Shown: positions 14,810-28,500, counted from the stretch's first letter. The stretch is DNA of 64,000 nt from Rotaria sp. Silwood1 (GCA_905250075.1 CAJNOP010000017.1:2528770-2592769), one strand, 5' to 3'. The notes: generated from the letters alone by a model not told the origin. Translations and numbers: made by a program.

Positions 14810-15377
14810 GCTCATTTCACTGTCACCAAGCAAATATATTTTGCGAAAAGGATCGTCACTATCCTTGAAGAAACTAAAGAAATCTTCTTGGCAAGTACAC
14901 CGAAAGATTTCCTTAACAAGATTGGCGCTGCAATTAAATAATACAATGAATATGCTTGTGTTTTTAAGGAACTCAACAATTTATAATCATTCAAGTGATT
15001 CGGCATCCCATGGCGCAGTTGGCTAAATCATTTCGTAGAACTTATTCAAAGTCTTTAAAATCCTAATATTCTTCAATAGTAATAGAGTCTGAAATCGTAT
15101 TACCCTTATCAAGAAGGATGACCAAAACGGAGACATATTTGCTATATATGACGAAATACATGCCTTACTGATGAAGTTTTCTGTATTATCGGCTAATGAA
15201 CGAGGAGCAATCGCTGAATATAAAATGATATGCCAAGGATTTGATTTGGTCGAGGACAAAACACATGATACCAACCCTTAAACGCATATCATTCATTTGA
15301 ACAAATCAGTTACACTGGGTACCACGATCGCAGAAATATTTGACGAAACATGTTCAATTTTGAATGAGGGTCTGTAA
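14810..15377 (+). pseudogene. Decayed gene fragment, unknown family
   Basis: The plus strand reads like coding sequence interrupted by stops. From about 14810 it gives KQIYFAKRIVTILEETKEIF, then STPKDFLNKIGAAIK, an in-frame TAA near 14938, and YNEYACVFKELNNL. From about 15093 another frame gives RITLIKKDDQNGDIFAIYDE, then ANERGAIAEYKMICQGFDL, a TAA at 15279-15281, and in the same frame NKSVTLGTTIAEIFDE before a final TAA at 15375. No splice sites remove these stops. The two fold-back repeats lie immediately upstream. Family not recognised. Confidence 0.5.
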
Positions 15378-15612
15378 GCGATGGTGTGATTACCTGGATC
15401 TAAATCTAAATTATACTAACTGTGCCACCCAATACACATACATCAGCATCGATTTTTACTTCAATGTCTAAGCATCATTCATCATCGGTCTGCTCAAAAA
15501 GTCGACTTCCAGGTTCACAAAACTCAAGCCAATACCCATAATGAACCATGTGGTAAGTCTCCTTATCTAGCTTGACCTGAAGTCAACACGGTTGAATGAT
15601 TGATATGAACAA

Positions 15613-16230
15613 TGTCTTCTTCATCAGTATTCAGATTTCTACATACTCAAATTTGGAAAATCTTTTCGAAAGACAAGCAAACTTCAGAACCTGTTGAAAA
15701 CAACAAAAAAGAACATGTTAGAAAGTTCACCCACCCATACAATCAATAACCTCAATTCTAAAAACTGTCTCTCGAAACTTCAAAATTGAAAAAAAATTTC
15801 TATAACTTATTTTTATTTGAAAAACCTAGTCATTTTCATCACCCATGTAGATTATCGAAAATCATATGAATCAATATGGAAGAAAAGAAAAGGAATCGGC
15901 GTGAGTTTCAGCGATTTTTTTTCCAAATTGTGATAACTTTTTATAATTCCATTTAATTGCTTATATTTTCATAGTGATATTTCCGCTATCGCTGGAAGAT
16001 AAGCCTAAACTTCATAAAACCAATCCTCTTATCATTCAAGTAATAAATGATGAACAACAATATGTGTAAGATGAAGCAAACATTCAAACAGATAGCCAAC
16101 ATCTACAACCACAGTCACAACTACATCTCCCCATATTCAGAAAGAGCAAATTTTCTCACGATGTTTTATTTTCATCATCTTTTATAAAATATTTGAGGAA
16201 TAAATATATTTGTAAAGAAATGATATTGTA
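15613..16230 (+). other. Candidate exon cluster or gene relic
   Basis: Three coding-like pieces on the plus strand. (1) An ATG at about 15613 opens 45 codons beginning MSSSSVFRFLHTQIWKIFSK and ending in TAA near 15750. (2) Around 15845-15900, after an acceptor-like CCCATGTAG, comes YRKSYESIWKKRKGIG followed by a GTGAGT donor. (3) After TTTTCATAG, about 15975-16070 reads IFPLSLEDKPKLHKTNPLII. The frames of the pieces do not join cleanly with the splice sites I can see, so this is either a decayed gene or one whose exons I have wrong. Function unknown. Confidence 0.25.
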
Positions 16231-17374
16231 GAGCTTTGTAGAAGAAATATTTTGGAAAAAAAACAAAGGTAAGTGATGTAAATAGTAAGGGAGAGAGCAA
16301 GATAAAATGCTAATCGAGCATTCTTTCTGTTGTTTGTGTTAGAAAAAAGTCAATTCCACTCACTGTCAAAGAGTGTGTTCAGAAGAAAAAATGAAAATCG
16401 AAAAGTAACGTAGGATACTCTGATTTTGCTTGTCTTTGCATGAGTGTTTTCCTCTATGTCGGAATCCGTATTATTGTCTCTCTATGACAATAATACGCGA
16501 CAGAAACCAAAAAAATACCATATATATGACAATAAAGAAAACTTGAGTCTTCCTACCGACTTAGAGTGTGAGTATGAGTGTGGGATAGAAAGAAAATTTT
16601 AAAAAAAACCCCAACATTCACAGCCGCAGCACCACATCAATATTACGAATGGAAATTAATACGTAGTCAAAAATCGCTTCGGTTTTTACTCGAAAAATGA
16701 GCATTCATGGATAGTATTTGACAAATAACTCTGAATCAATCTATGAATATACTATGTAAATAGAATATTGTGCTCAGCTTTTGACACTGTATCATTTGAT
16801 ATGTCACATGAAAAATTTCATCTATATGCTGTCACCTTCAAAAGGTCAACTTTTGTATAAACAATTTTTGATGATCATCTTCAAATAAATTCGTGGTCAG
16901 TGAACTAATGTTCAATGAGACAAACTTTCATCAACTCAACGAAATGCGCTAAAAATTTGGATTTATAGATCTTAGATTTTGCTGATTAACATGAAAATGT
17001 GAAACTAGAAAATAAAATTTTTATAAGTGCTTTGATTTTTTTATGCTTTTCATGAGTGCTCTCTTAAGATTCAACTTAGTTTTCCTTCCAAGATCGATGA
17101 TTTCGATTTTCAAAAATGGTCTCTTCTGGTGGCATTATGGAGATAATATTTGAACGGGCAAACCGATGCGACTCTCAACAAATTTTTCACATATTCAACT
17201 GTATCGATTCAACACTCTTATTTTAAATAAGGAGTAAGTTCTCGCCAATTTTAAACGCTTATTAACCTTTAATTATTAAAAAGAACAATGTAAATTTAAT
17301 ATTTATTTATTGTCTTTAGTAGAAAATAGATTAAAGAAAGTCACAATAAATCCTAGAGAACGAATTAAAGATTG
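16231..17374. other. Intergenic stretch 3' of PNKP
   Basis: No exon is supported on either strand. The part nearest 17374 is the 3' flank of PNKP (minus strand) and holds AATAAA-like signals in reverse orientation. Confidence 0.4.
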
Positions 17375-20300
17375 TTATTTATCGAGAATATATTGATGGT
17401 ATAATTGTTCCATGTCGGTATCGTCAAACATCGGTTGCATATTGACCATTACAATTTCTGAAAAACCTTCATCCACTGTTGGTTTTATGTAGCGTTTATT
17501 TACACTCATGATAATAATTTCGTTGACATCTTTGTGAGCCTTATCTGCACCGATCATTTGTCGAAACTATTTAACAAATTGTAAATAGTTGTTATTGTAC
17601 CAAAAATAAGTTGAAAAAAAGAAGCTTACAAAGAAAATCTTTCAACTGATTCACCGCTTTTTGAGTCTGGATTATATGCATCATTTAACTTTAAAAAAAA
17701 ACTATGAATATCTTCAAAAGAGCTCGAGCCTTTAGCATCATTGTTGAATGTCGATTTGAAAATTTTCATTGAGACTGGTGTTATCAAGATGAATTTATTA
17801 TCAGAGTTTCAGACCTTTTCTTTGTTCATATCCTAAGATACGCCTATGACAAACGAATGCCTTTTACGTCGCTCGTATGTCTAAGTAGACTCGATGTTCG
17901 TATACCACGATAGGAATAAATCAAAAGACTTGAAGCGCTCATTATAAATTATTATCGCGAAGGTCTGTCTCTGTGACAAGCATCAAACCGAAATTCGAAA
18001 TTTTTTCTTCTTGAGTTCATGACGAAGGCCATGGTATCAACTTGAAAAATATCGTGAAAATGCCATATCTCTTCAACAATAAGCTAAGAATCCGAATTCT
18101 TTCAGGATATTCATCGCTCATGGTGGTCGGCATGATATACATAGTTTTCACGCGAAAGGGATCAATCAGTTGAAAAACTTCTCCAGATAGTAAAGTGATT
18201 CTGCATGTCGTTTATAGAATTTAATTCATTCTAATGTTGACTTATGCTGGCTAGAGCCTACTAGCGCCTATGAAAGACTATAAGATTTTGAAAAACAGTT
18301 GTTATCAGTACTTTTCTAATTAGGATACTTGAAACGAGAATACTATTTTTTTTTCATGCCCTGAGTCTATTTTCGAAAAAAAAGAGTCGAATTTTTTTCA
18401 GTTGGTAAAAACTCAATAGAATCTGATGGCTGCTACTTCAACTGTTGATTCTTTAAATAAAGCATATAACATACAAGATTATTATGCTTGGCATGTTCAA
18501 CTGACACATTCATTACAAAACATCGGCATGGAACATTGAATTTCTTGGCCACCTCAATATATCTATATAAAACCGATAACAAAATGAAATATATTTATGA
18601 ACAGAATAAATGAAAGTTCTTAATTCACCTTTGACGAGATTCTTTATCAGGATTAGTATTATCAACTACAACACTTCGATTTTTAGTCAAAGCTATTTCA
18701 GCTATTTTTACACATTGTTGCCAGGTACCTAATTCATCCTAATGAGAAAAATTTTATGACTTAATCATTTACAAAATAGTCATTTTTATTATCTACTTAC
18801 TCGATTAACATATTCATATTTATGTGGAACAATATACTTATTTACAAACCAACTTTTGCCCGCTAAATAAACAAAACTCTAAATAGAATTGTCTCATTAG
18901 AACACATGATATCACCTACATGCTGGAAGACCACACATGACAATTATTTCAGTTTTATTTGATGTCAATTTAGCAGTAGCTGGTTCAAGAAGTGATTGAA
19001 TCGATCGAAGAGATTTCTAAAAGGTCATGAACATATGTAATTTATCTTTAATTTAAAAAATAACATACAGGATCGAACTTTGGCATTTCATACGTAGATT
19101 TACTAAGTCCAAGAAAATATTCTTCCGGTGTATAAAATTGCAAACCAATATTAGCAGCAAACTTAATGAAAGCAAGTTAAAAAGATTTGAGATATATGTT
19201 CTTTTTTGTCTTACAAGACGATCTGAACATGAATGATCTTTTTTTGCTTTAGCTCGCCATTTATCTGGACGACCGGCAGCATCTAAAACAAATGAGAATA
19301 GCTAGTTGATAAAAAAAAACCAAGATGTTTTGAATTTCCTACCACCCACGTAAAACGATTTAGATTTATCAATTTTAATACCATCATTATACTAAATAGA
19401 TCGTACAAAAAAGAATTATTTTCTGAGTAATATGTTCCTACCTTTGATTCCAGAAGTAACCATGATCCAGTACATGGTTTTCGATAACGACCTGGATGAA
19501 TAGCAACAAAAACCTATAAACACCGTTAAAATTCTATCATTAGAAAACAAAAGAATTTATTTTTACTTGAAGAGGAACATTTAATTTTTGTTGAATATAT
19601 TGAATTTTTTTTCTAAAATTATCTGTTGATGCTGATTTCATTAAACCACGTTGATTAGTAAATATAACTAATTTATAATTATCTGCATATAATTGTTTTA
19701 ATTTTTTAAAACATGTATCAAAACCAATACGCCAATCGTTTTCATCAGTTGGATATACTTTGCCTGACTTCGTTAAAATTATTGTTCCATCCATATCAAA
19801 TGCTGCAATCTAAAGTTAAATTATTATTAAGAAAATTTATTTGAAGATACATTTTACTTTTTCACTACTAATCACTCCTTTCGAAGTAAAAACTTCAAGA
19901 CCATCACATGGTTTTTCCCATAAATCTTCAGATGTTGAATTCGATGTCTTTACTGGATTTGAAGTTGTAGTTGGTAATCTAGATTCAATTACAGATAGAT
20001 GAAGATTAAAGAAATTATTAAATAAAAAAAAAAAAACATACGATTGATTGGCATTAGCTTGTAAAGCATCTAGTTGTTGCTGTATCCAAAACAAACGATT
20101 TTCTTCGGATGAATCATCAATATTTTGATTAGTAGATCCATCTTTTCTCGGTTGTTGTTCTATTTTCTTCATAGAACTTTTTTGTTTTTTAGATGACGTT
20201 TCATCATCCTCCGTATTTTGTCTTTTCAACGTCGATTTAACTGGTGAAAATGATTTCATAAACTTATCACCGATACTTGAACGTTCAATTCGAACTGTAT

Positions 20301-21403
20301 AACAATGTTCATCTTCTAATAAATGAAGTATATCTCCATTATTTAATATTTGTTTATCATTGGTGCTTATAGGTTTGTGATTTATAAATGAAGTATTTGT
20401 ACCGAGTTGCTTAATATAGACTTGATCGTTTTGAATATGAAGAGAAACTATAAAACAAAAAATGGAATTTAATGAACAGATTAAAAATTAATTCTGTCCA
20501 CATAAGCAGAAACAAAAGAAAATTTGATTAGTTGGTTCAATATTTGTAGGCATCATCAAAAGATTTCAATATTTGAAAGATAAGATCTCACGAAAGAATA
20601 TTTTCGTGTGTAACGCATCGATCGAATCGATACCTTATCTATCAATAGAATCTTAATGAAACTAGAAATTCAAAAGGATTCATGTTCTTGTTCTATAGAT
20701 TTCAATTGAGAAGAACTTTATTGAATCTTCGTTCATTGGATATGGATGTTATACAAGATTATCGAACAGATTGTTGACCTGAAACCTGAACTGATAGACA
20801 TATCATGAGATTCTTAGAATATCTTAACACTTTTGTCTCAAAATAAATGCTTTCTTCTCAAAATATTGAATAACTTACTAGTCATTCAATCTCATAGGAA
20901 AATACTCAACATTAACTTTTCTTCAGCATTCAATATGTCGAGTGAAAACATTTCTTTGTACTGGAACTTTTTTCGAACATTGAAATGAGCTTGAAATCTA
21001 CCAATGTGTTATAAAGACTGAAGGAACTTTGTTATGATTATATTCGTTATTAACATAGTCGGTAACCTATAATCAAGTGACTTTTGTTAAAAATCAACTA
21101 ATTAGATGAAAACATTCTCTCGTCTGCGCAGTTCAAAATCTCTTGTTTTTCACACTCCATAGAGCAAAAACATGCTGTTCATATATCAATTTTCCCATAA
21201 ATATCGAACAGAAAGTGCTTGATTTATTTCGAATCCGTGTTATATGTACCTTGTTGTCTAGCACAACGTGTTGATTTTATTTTACTTTGATCATTACGTC
21301 CAACAATTAATGATGTTGATGAATTAGAATCTTTTGATTGTATTTGCAAATTAGGATATATTGAGTTGTCTGAAATCAATTTGACGATGATCGACGATGA
21401 CAT
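17375..21403 (-). CDS. PNKP: Bifunctional polynucleotide phosphatase/kinase
   Basis: Nuclear repair enzyme that removes 3' phosphates and phosphorylates 5' hydroxyls at DNA breaks. Thirteen exons: 21250-21403, 20042-20447, 19858-19978, 19567-19809, 19442-19513, 19343-19391, 19215-19282, 19069-19161, 18920-19016, 18801-18862, 18629-18738, 18475-18562, 17375-17566, giving 584 residues in frame (human 521). Domains in order: N-terminal FHA ([18 protein letters not shown], then [12 protein letters not shown]); a Lys/Ser-rich linker; HAD phosphatase with [16 protein letters not shown] and YVGGDAAGRPD; kinase with Walker [33 protein letters not shown] and CRCFVMN..EHAKHNN. The start ATG follows TTTGTATAAG, an acceptor-like site; an ATG 9 nt upstream is also possible. 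It lies 143 bp downstream of the ATMIN stop, same strand. Introns 1 and 12 are unusually long (802 and 908 bp). Confidence 0.95.
17630..17785 (-). other. Exon-like open segment inside PNKP intron 12
   Basis: The minus strand is open for about 50 codons (contains [20 protein letters not shown] and [18 protein letters not shown]) and ends at a good GTAAGC donor, 63 bp upstream of the last PNKP exon. Including it would put the last exon out of frame and cause a stop, and the direct join reads HNNL-FRQM, which matches PNKP. So it is not a PNKP exon. It looks like an inserted fragment of another gene. Confidence 0.35.
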
Positions 21404-21546
21404 CTTATACAAAAGAATTTCTTAATCTAGATAAGAATAGTTTTTAGAAATATATATATATTTTTCAAAAAGAAAAAGATTTTAACAAAAATCTGAACAA
21501 GCAAAAATAAAAGAAGAACAAAAAGAAGAAGAACAAAAAGAAATAT

Positions 21547-24237
21547 TCAATTATTCATTATTGTTTGAATCCATTCATCTTGATTTAACAACATTGAATC
21601 CCAATTAGTCATTGTTTGAGTTTCATGTGATGATATTAATGGATATGTTTGTGTACCATTATCAATTAAATCAAGTAAATCCATAGCATCAAAATCAAAT
21701 AAAACTGATGATGATGCTGAATCATTTTTTGAAAAATCATCAAGTAAAAATTCATCAAGAAAACATGATGTACCAACTGATTCTTGATATGGTAATAAAT
21801 CATTATTATATTCATTCGTTGGTTGTTCTAATGGATATTCAGTTATTGTTTGCATTTGTGTTGATGTCATTGATATAGGTAATGTTTGAACAATAACACT
21901 ATTATTATTATCCGATAATTCTGATGGATAATCAAGTAAATTTGATACATTACCAACTGTTTGAATACACATATCAGAACGTGTTGGAGTAAATATTTGA
22001 GTTTCCATATCATTAACAGGAACATTTTCCCATTGTGTCATAGTTGATGCATTGAATGTATTAGTTGGTATTGTATAAAAAGTAATTGATGATGATCCAT
22101 CATCTGTTATTGTTGATGTCATGGTAGTTTTTTTGGTTGAATTTCGTATTCGTTTTTTATAAACTCTTATACGACTTTGTGTTTGACTAGATTTTTGTTC
22201 AGTTGTTTTTATTGGCATTGTACGAAATAAATTTAAATCAGTATTTGTTAATGAACAACATTCTGTACCAACAGAAACACGTGTATAAGTTTGAGTCGCT
22301 TTATCACTATCTGATTCGCATATGAGAGTAGGATCAATTATAGAACAAGAAGATGATGATGAGGATGTTGATGGTAGCATAGGAACTTTTTCATTATTAA
22401 AATTTTTTAATAATTCTAATGCAAGTGGATTTATTGTGACAGGCTGATGTGAAGGGATGTTTTGACGAGAAAGTTCAATTTGATCTGATGGAAGTGGACG
22501 GCGACGATTTGGCCGTTTGCGACGTTCACTTGGTTTTGATAACGAAGAAGGAGTACTAAAATAAGAAATCAGTTATACAATTTAGAATACTATACAGTAA
22601 CCGTTGTCAAAACTAACCGAGAATTTTAGGTTTGAAAGTCTTTAGGCCGTGATAACTGACAGTTCAATACTTATGATTAGCGGAAAAGTTTCTTTTCAGT
22701 ATGTACAGCAGTAGACAATAGCTTCCATTCCCTTGGATTTTAGTCACCAAAAATATTGAAGGTCTGAAAACTTGTGCACATGTGCTCCAGCAAAAATTTT
22801 AGCTTAGTGACACTATCTCATTCTGATTGCTTAAACTCAAAGAGAACGATGAAATGTGAGACACTAGTATTATTTTCAGGTTTATAATTCTACAAAAGAA
22901 TGTTTTTGTGAGTCAATCGACGCCTTATTCTATTATGCTTTGTTTCACCTATTTACATCACTAATCTGATAGAAATTAATCAAACTGTTCGAGAACAGTG
23001 GCTATTTCACTGCAACCATTGGTGAGGAGTAATACCAACTATTGTTCTTCATAAATCAATAATTCAATAATATTTTAATGTATCGAGGTCAAATTCTAAG
23101 CGAATTTTTCTCTAAAATTGAGCATTATTGTTTTAGAACTTTCAGAGGTAATTCTTATATTTGAGAGAAACAGTATATCGATGATCAACATGTCGACATC
23201 GAGAATTCAGGAACGTTAATATTCTAGCAGATGAACTCATATTTTGGATTGAAAAATATCATAGACTTAACTACATCGGCTCTTAATTCAAGAGAAAACA
23301 GCAATTTCTCCAACTATGTCTAAGTTCCCTTTTGGATTGTCACCATCTAGTATTGAGCAAGGAAAATTCCTTTTAGTGAAGAAGAATAAGAGTTCGCTGA
23401 TCAGTTTAAATAATGAATCTATTTCAACAAACTAGAAAAGTCCTCAAAAGCTAATTTTTCTTACTTTGTCACACTTGGACCATTTTGAGATTCACTACTA
23501 ACATCTGCATGGTTTTTTAATTGATGACGTCGTAAACTTGTTCGATTTTGAAATTGTTGATCACAACTCGAGCAAGAAAATGGACGATGAATACCACAAC
23601 TATAAAAAACAAAAAATAAAATGATTTTATTCTTAAACAGAAAAAAAAACAAAATCTCATATTTATTTCTACAAACATTTTTTCATGTGCAATTAAATCT
23701 TGATGAAGACCAAATGATTTGAAACATTTTGAACATTGCTCTTTTTTCAAACCATGTTGTCGTAAATAATGCTATGATGTTAAATTCTTAATTAAAAAAC
23801 TCAAGTTTTATTTTTCACTTACAAGTCGTACAGCATTAAAATTTGAAAATGATAATGATGGAATACGATCTTTTTTACAACGACAATAGAATGTACAATC
23901 TTCTATTGGACAATGATATCGTCCTATACGTGATGTATATTTATTTGAAGCCTATAAATATTCATATAAATATAAATGTTTGTTTATGAAACAAATTTAT
24001 CAATCAACGAACAGTTATTATGCCTGTTTCTTTATGATACATCTGAAGATGTACATTAAGTGCCATGATATTTTTAAATAATTTTTGACATTTTTCTAAT
24101 GAAGGATTTTTTTCTTTATGTGGACACTTAACTTGACTTGTTTCATAATTAAGGTCATGCGTTGTTGGTATAATACATTCAAATGATAAGTTTACTGTTA
24201 AGTCCTTATGGTATTGATTCATCTGACAACTTTTCAT
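21547..24237 (-). CDS. ATMIN: ATM interactor / LC8-binding zinc-finger factor
   Basis: Orthologue of ATMIN/ASCIZ, an ATM cofactor and transcription factor that controls dynein light chain LC8 and is bound by it. Five exons: 24013-24237, 23823-23951, 23677-23771, 23465-23599, 21547-22555; 530 residues if the first ATG is used. N-terminal C2H2 fingers: VKCPHKE..KLFKNIMALNVHLQMYH, YHCPIEDCTFYC, QCSKCFKSFGLHQDLIAHEK, FSCSSCDQQFQNRTSLRRHQ. Then a basic stretch (SERRKRPNRRRP). The C-terminal part is low complexity with about nine LC8-type TQT-like motifs (ATQTYT, SSQTQS, METQIF, CIQTVG, VQTLP, MQTIT, GTQTYP, ETQTMT, IQTIM). A second ATG at 24222 follows GTTGTCAG and may be the true start. The first donor is weak (GTTCGT). 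Confidence 0.93.
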
Positions 24238-24271
24238 TATAGTTAATTGAATTGATAATATAAAATATGCT

Positions 24272-25342
24272 TTATTTTCTTTTGGTGTTATAATAAATAT
24301 AAATTTTTCCTTTTTCGTCTAATTTACCAGTAACACAAAAACCTGAAAATAATAGAAAAGATTTTTATTTAATATGAACATCTGCTATATGATAAGATAT
24401 TCTCTATGGAAATGTCAAATCCATCTAATGGTTTTTTCTTTAGACCTGTGAGAATATGTTTAAACTTTTGAGTTTGTAGACTACGTGTTTGTCCTTTGAT
24501 AGATCTTTCGTTGATAAATGATGGAAGCTTAAATGAAATAAGTACTGATAATAAATTGATCTATAAGGGATATAAATTTTCAATTGAGACTTAGGTCAAT
24601 GGATTTTTTTGATAATAATCAATAGTACGTCTATTTTCGATATTTGAACTACAAAACCGATGATTGAACTCATATGGATACCTTTAGTAGGATATACGAT
24701 ATAAATAATTGTTTCAAAGGTCAAAAACAAGTCTTTATTTAGTATGTCAATTTTCATTATTTAAATGTACAGCATATGTTCTAGCTTTGAATTAGAACTA
24801 TCGATTCATTAACAAATTATTGATATTTGCTTCATATTCAACACTCGAGTTTATGTCCAATGCTCTTGTGGCAATTTGCAATCCATTGAACTAGTAGAAT
24901 TATTTAGGACATGTTGTTGTGCACTGACCATAATTCGATACTAACTACGTCTCTCTAGCTTCATCTTCTTGGCTTCTAACTTAGGCTAAGAAGATATAAT
25001 ATATATAAATTATCAAATTGATATACTAAATAAAATCTTATCATTGATATCTGAAACAATATTTTGTACTAGATGACTTGTTTAGTTAAAATAACCTAAA
25101 TAAGATCATACTGAATACTATCAAAAAACCCGATATTGCAATAGACATTTATTTTTCTTGAAACAGTATGTAAAATCCAAAATTTAATAATACATTAGTA
25201 TCTGTCGATTTAACATTTTGACCAAAAAAACTTCTTTCATTGGGAGTGATTCATGAAATGAATCAATTATAAGATCTTACCTTACTGTTGCATATGAAAC
25301 TTGCCGAAAATATTCAACTAAGTATAAATCAAAACTCGTCAT
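24272..25342 (-). CDS. Small protein of unknown function (102 aa)
   Basis: Not previously obvious because its exons are short. Exons 25286-25342, 24380-24560 and 24272-24342 join in frame to 102 residues: start MTSFDLYLVEYFRQVSYAT, middle INLLSVLISFKLPSFINERS and KPLDGFDISIENILSYSR, end CFCVTGKLDEKGKIYIYYNT plus KRK. The first intron is 725 bp; the second would be only 37 bp with a weak GTTCAT donor. Without that splice, exon 2 runs seven nt further to TCATATTAA. The ATG lies just after TTTTTTTCTTAG, a strong acceptor. No domain, signal peptide or membrane helix is evident. It sits between DENND6 and ATMIN, same strand, its stop 35 bp from the first ATMIN ATG. I do not recognise the family. 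Confidence 0.5.
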
Positions 25343-25545
25343 TGAACATCTAAGAAAAAAAATAATTAAAAATAATTAATTCGAGTAATTTTGTTCACAA
25401 ATATTTTTTCTTCTTATCTCAATGAATAACAGAAAAAGAAACAGAAAAAAAAATATTCTCTGAGCATTTAAATGTAGACAAAAATAAATTAAAGCAAATA
25501 TTGCGATCAATGATTGATTAAAAGACAAAAAAAAAAAAAAGGATT

Positions 25546-28500
25546 TCAAGATGAAGAAAGTCTTATTGGTTTACTAAATAATACTTTCATATCATCAGAT
25601 AAATTTTCTTCAATAATTATTTTCAATTTCATTTTTATTCTTTCTATATAATCATTCTTTAATTTTTGATCAATTGTCATTAATAATTCATCATTTTTTG
25701 TTTCTAAACGTTGAACTACATCTTTTAATTTAATAACTAAATCAATTAATTCAATTTCTTTTAATTGTGACAAATTTAAATCTTGTTCTAAACGACAATG
25801 TGCTATTGTTTCAATATATAATGAATAAATTTTAGCGTTTGCTTCTTGTTGTCGATTAGATAACCAAAGGAGAAAATTTGGTGTTGATAAAAAATGTTTA
25901 TATAATTCTTTCCAATCACCTTTTAAACCTGATGTTAATTGTGGTCCATATTGATCAAGTGTTTTAAGAAATTCTTCTTTATCAAATTCTCTTATGATTG
26001 GTGGTGCACGATTAGCTTGATAATATTTACGTAATGGTAAAAGACTAGCAAAATAACGTTCAAGTGGTATTATAAAACTTTGTGTTAATTCAAGAAAAAA
26101 TCGACGTAATAAAGCATTTTGTACTGTATCAGGACGTTGTTGAGTATTTGTTGATTGAATTTTTTTTAATATGGTTTTATCACGATATAAATACGATTTA
26201 TATTTTGTATATAAACCAGTTTTCGTAACAAATGTTAAATGGGACGAGTTAGTATTTGATGTCTGAGTAGGTTTATACGGTTTTGAAGTTGTTGAAATTT
26301 TTTTTTTAACTTTTTTTTGAACTTGGGGTGGTGATGATGATAACTCAGTACTATCTTCTAATTCATTTACAGATAAATTATCTTCATCATGTTCTACGAG
26401 AAGAAAATTTTCACGTTTTTTGATTGGTTTTTGTTGTTGATCATCATCAACACGAATTATATGCGGCCATTGATGAACAAGTTTAGCAAAAAATGGATTG
26501 GTTAGGCCGATAATAATTTTTGGTGGTGAAAATGATGAAGTTTTTGAAGAATTAAATGTTATTTCATGGAATTCACTGTTATGAATTGTAAAAAATGGAC
26601 GATAATCATTTGCATATCGTAATGGCCATATGATATGAACTGAAAATAATGGAAAAAGAAAAGACGTCAATTTTGATAAGAGTATATGAAGATGTTAAGT
26701 TATAATAGAGATGCGATTGATTCAGATTTTTCAACACTTAGATAGAACTGCATTGAAAATAAAACTTTTCTTTTTATAAATTCCATAAGAAATAACTAAA
26801 ATTGTGTGATTTTTATTTCAATTCCTTCGACTCATTCAACCATTGTCATCTAAATTCTTTTCCTTATAATGAAATAGATGATATTCTGAAACATATATCC
26901 GGTGAGACATACTAGAAGATAAGAGTCTTCTATTATAGACAAGGAAGTATTTGTTATACTTAGTAGTACTCAAAATTGGTTATGACCTGACTAACAATCT
27001 TGTTTATGTACTATTTATAGACGTGTTCAGCATATTGAACTGGAATTTTCATCCAATTATAGAATCATTTTCATAATTAATCTAATTGAAATATTACTGC
27101 TCTATGTTATTTACTTGCTGCGCTAGTTCAATAATTCTAAGAAAGATGTTTTTTGATTTTGCTCGAAACTGGTCGTGTAGTCTACCCAGAAATAAATGGA
27201 AACTACACGATTAAATATTCTATATCTCATCTTTTTGAACGGAAATACGCATTTTTGAAATGCATCTTCTCACTCAACAAAATGAAATATCAAATGGCAG
27301 AGTGTATAGTTTCTATTTATTTTTGCGTAGGGCTTACAACCAATACGTTGAGCAAAATTAGAAGATATTGTTGTTCGTATTTTTGATCTAATACAGCAAG
27401 TACATGATTTGAAGACGAGATATTTTCATCATATAAACGATGAAAGTCATACTTGGCTATGATAGATCTACAAGTACTGAAATGAATGATCGAAAAACCG
27501 ACGGATTTCAGATATACCAAAAACATGTCAACAATGTTCAGAAAAACTCGAATCGTATGTAGCTTCCATGATTGTTCGTATAGGTCAAGAAATGCTTGGG
27601 CAATGACCCAAACACTCAATACTATCTGAACTGGTTAAATAAGTTCCGAACCCGAACAATGCAGTAGAGTTCGAGTTTGGTTCATGCAGCATTAAGTCTC
27701 ACTCGAAGTGTGATTCAGATAGAAATATCACGAAAAAAAAACAAAATTAAAAATGTTATAGAAATCGAAGCATTGATATGTTTGGTACTTTAAGTCTGAA
27801 ATATATTATATTAATAATTTTTTCCCATTAATGAATGTTAACATCTATCCAAAGTAAAATCAATCTAATAGTTGCCATTATGGGAATCTTGATAGATATT
27901 GCTAGAAACATTCTCGTTTATTGTAGAATTATCTTTATTTATATTCTAACTTATCAGCAATCTGACTAAAGATACTATTAAAAAATCGATGAAAATAATT
28001 TACCAAGTGCTTGAACAGTTTGTGAACATTTCGTTGGAAAATTTCCAAGTATTGCAATTGGTTCATTAAGCAAAACCAATTCCCATAAAAGTTGAATATG
28101 TGTTAAAACACATGATAATGATTGATATGTATTAACATCATATACAAATGGTATCAGACATGGTAATTGTTGGGGTTCATTTTTTGTAACAAACTCAACA
28201 GTTGTATCGGTATTATGTTTTATCTAAATTAAATATTTAGTTAAGAAAAAAAGACCAATGAATATTTTTGTTTACTTCATGTTCAGATGTATCTTTTGTT
28301 GGTATATCAATTTCAATATCATCATCTATAGGAAATTTAAATGAATGACTTTGATTATTATTATTACTATTCACATTTGCTGCCATTGTTTCATTAACAA
28401 TTGAACGAAATTGAATAAGATCTGATGATGAAAATGGTTTATCACCATGTGTTGGAATGCGTACTTGAAGAACAGTATCTAATAAAGGTAATAATAATGT

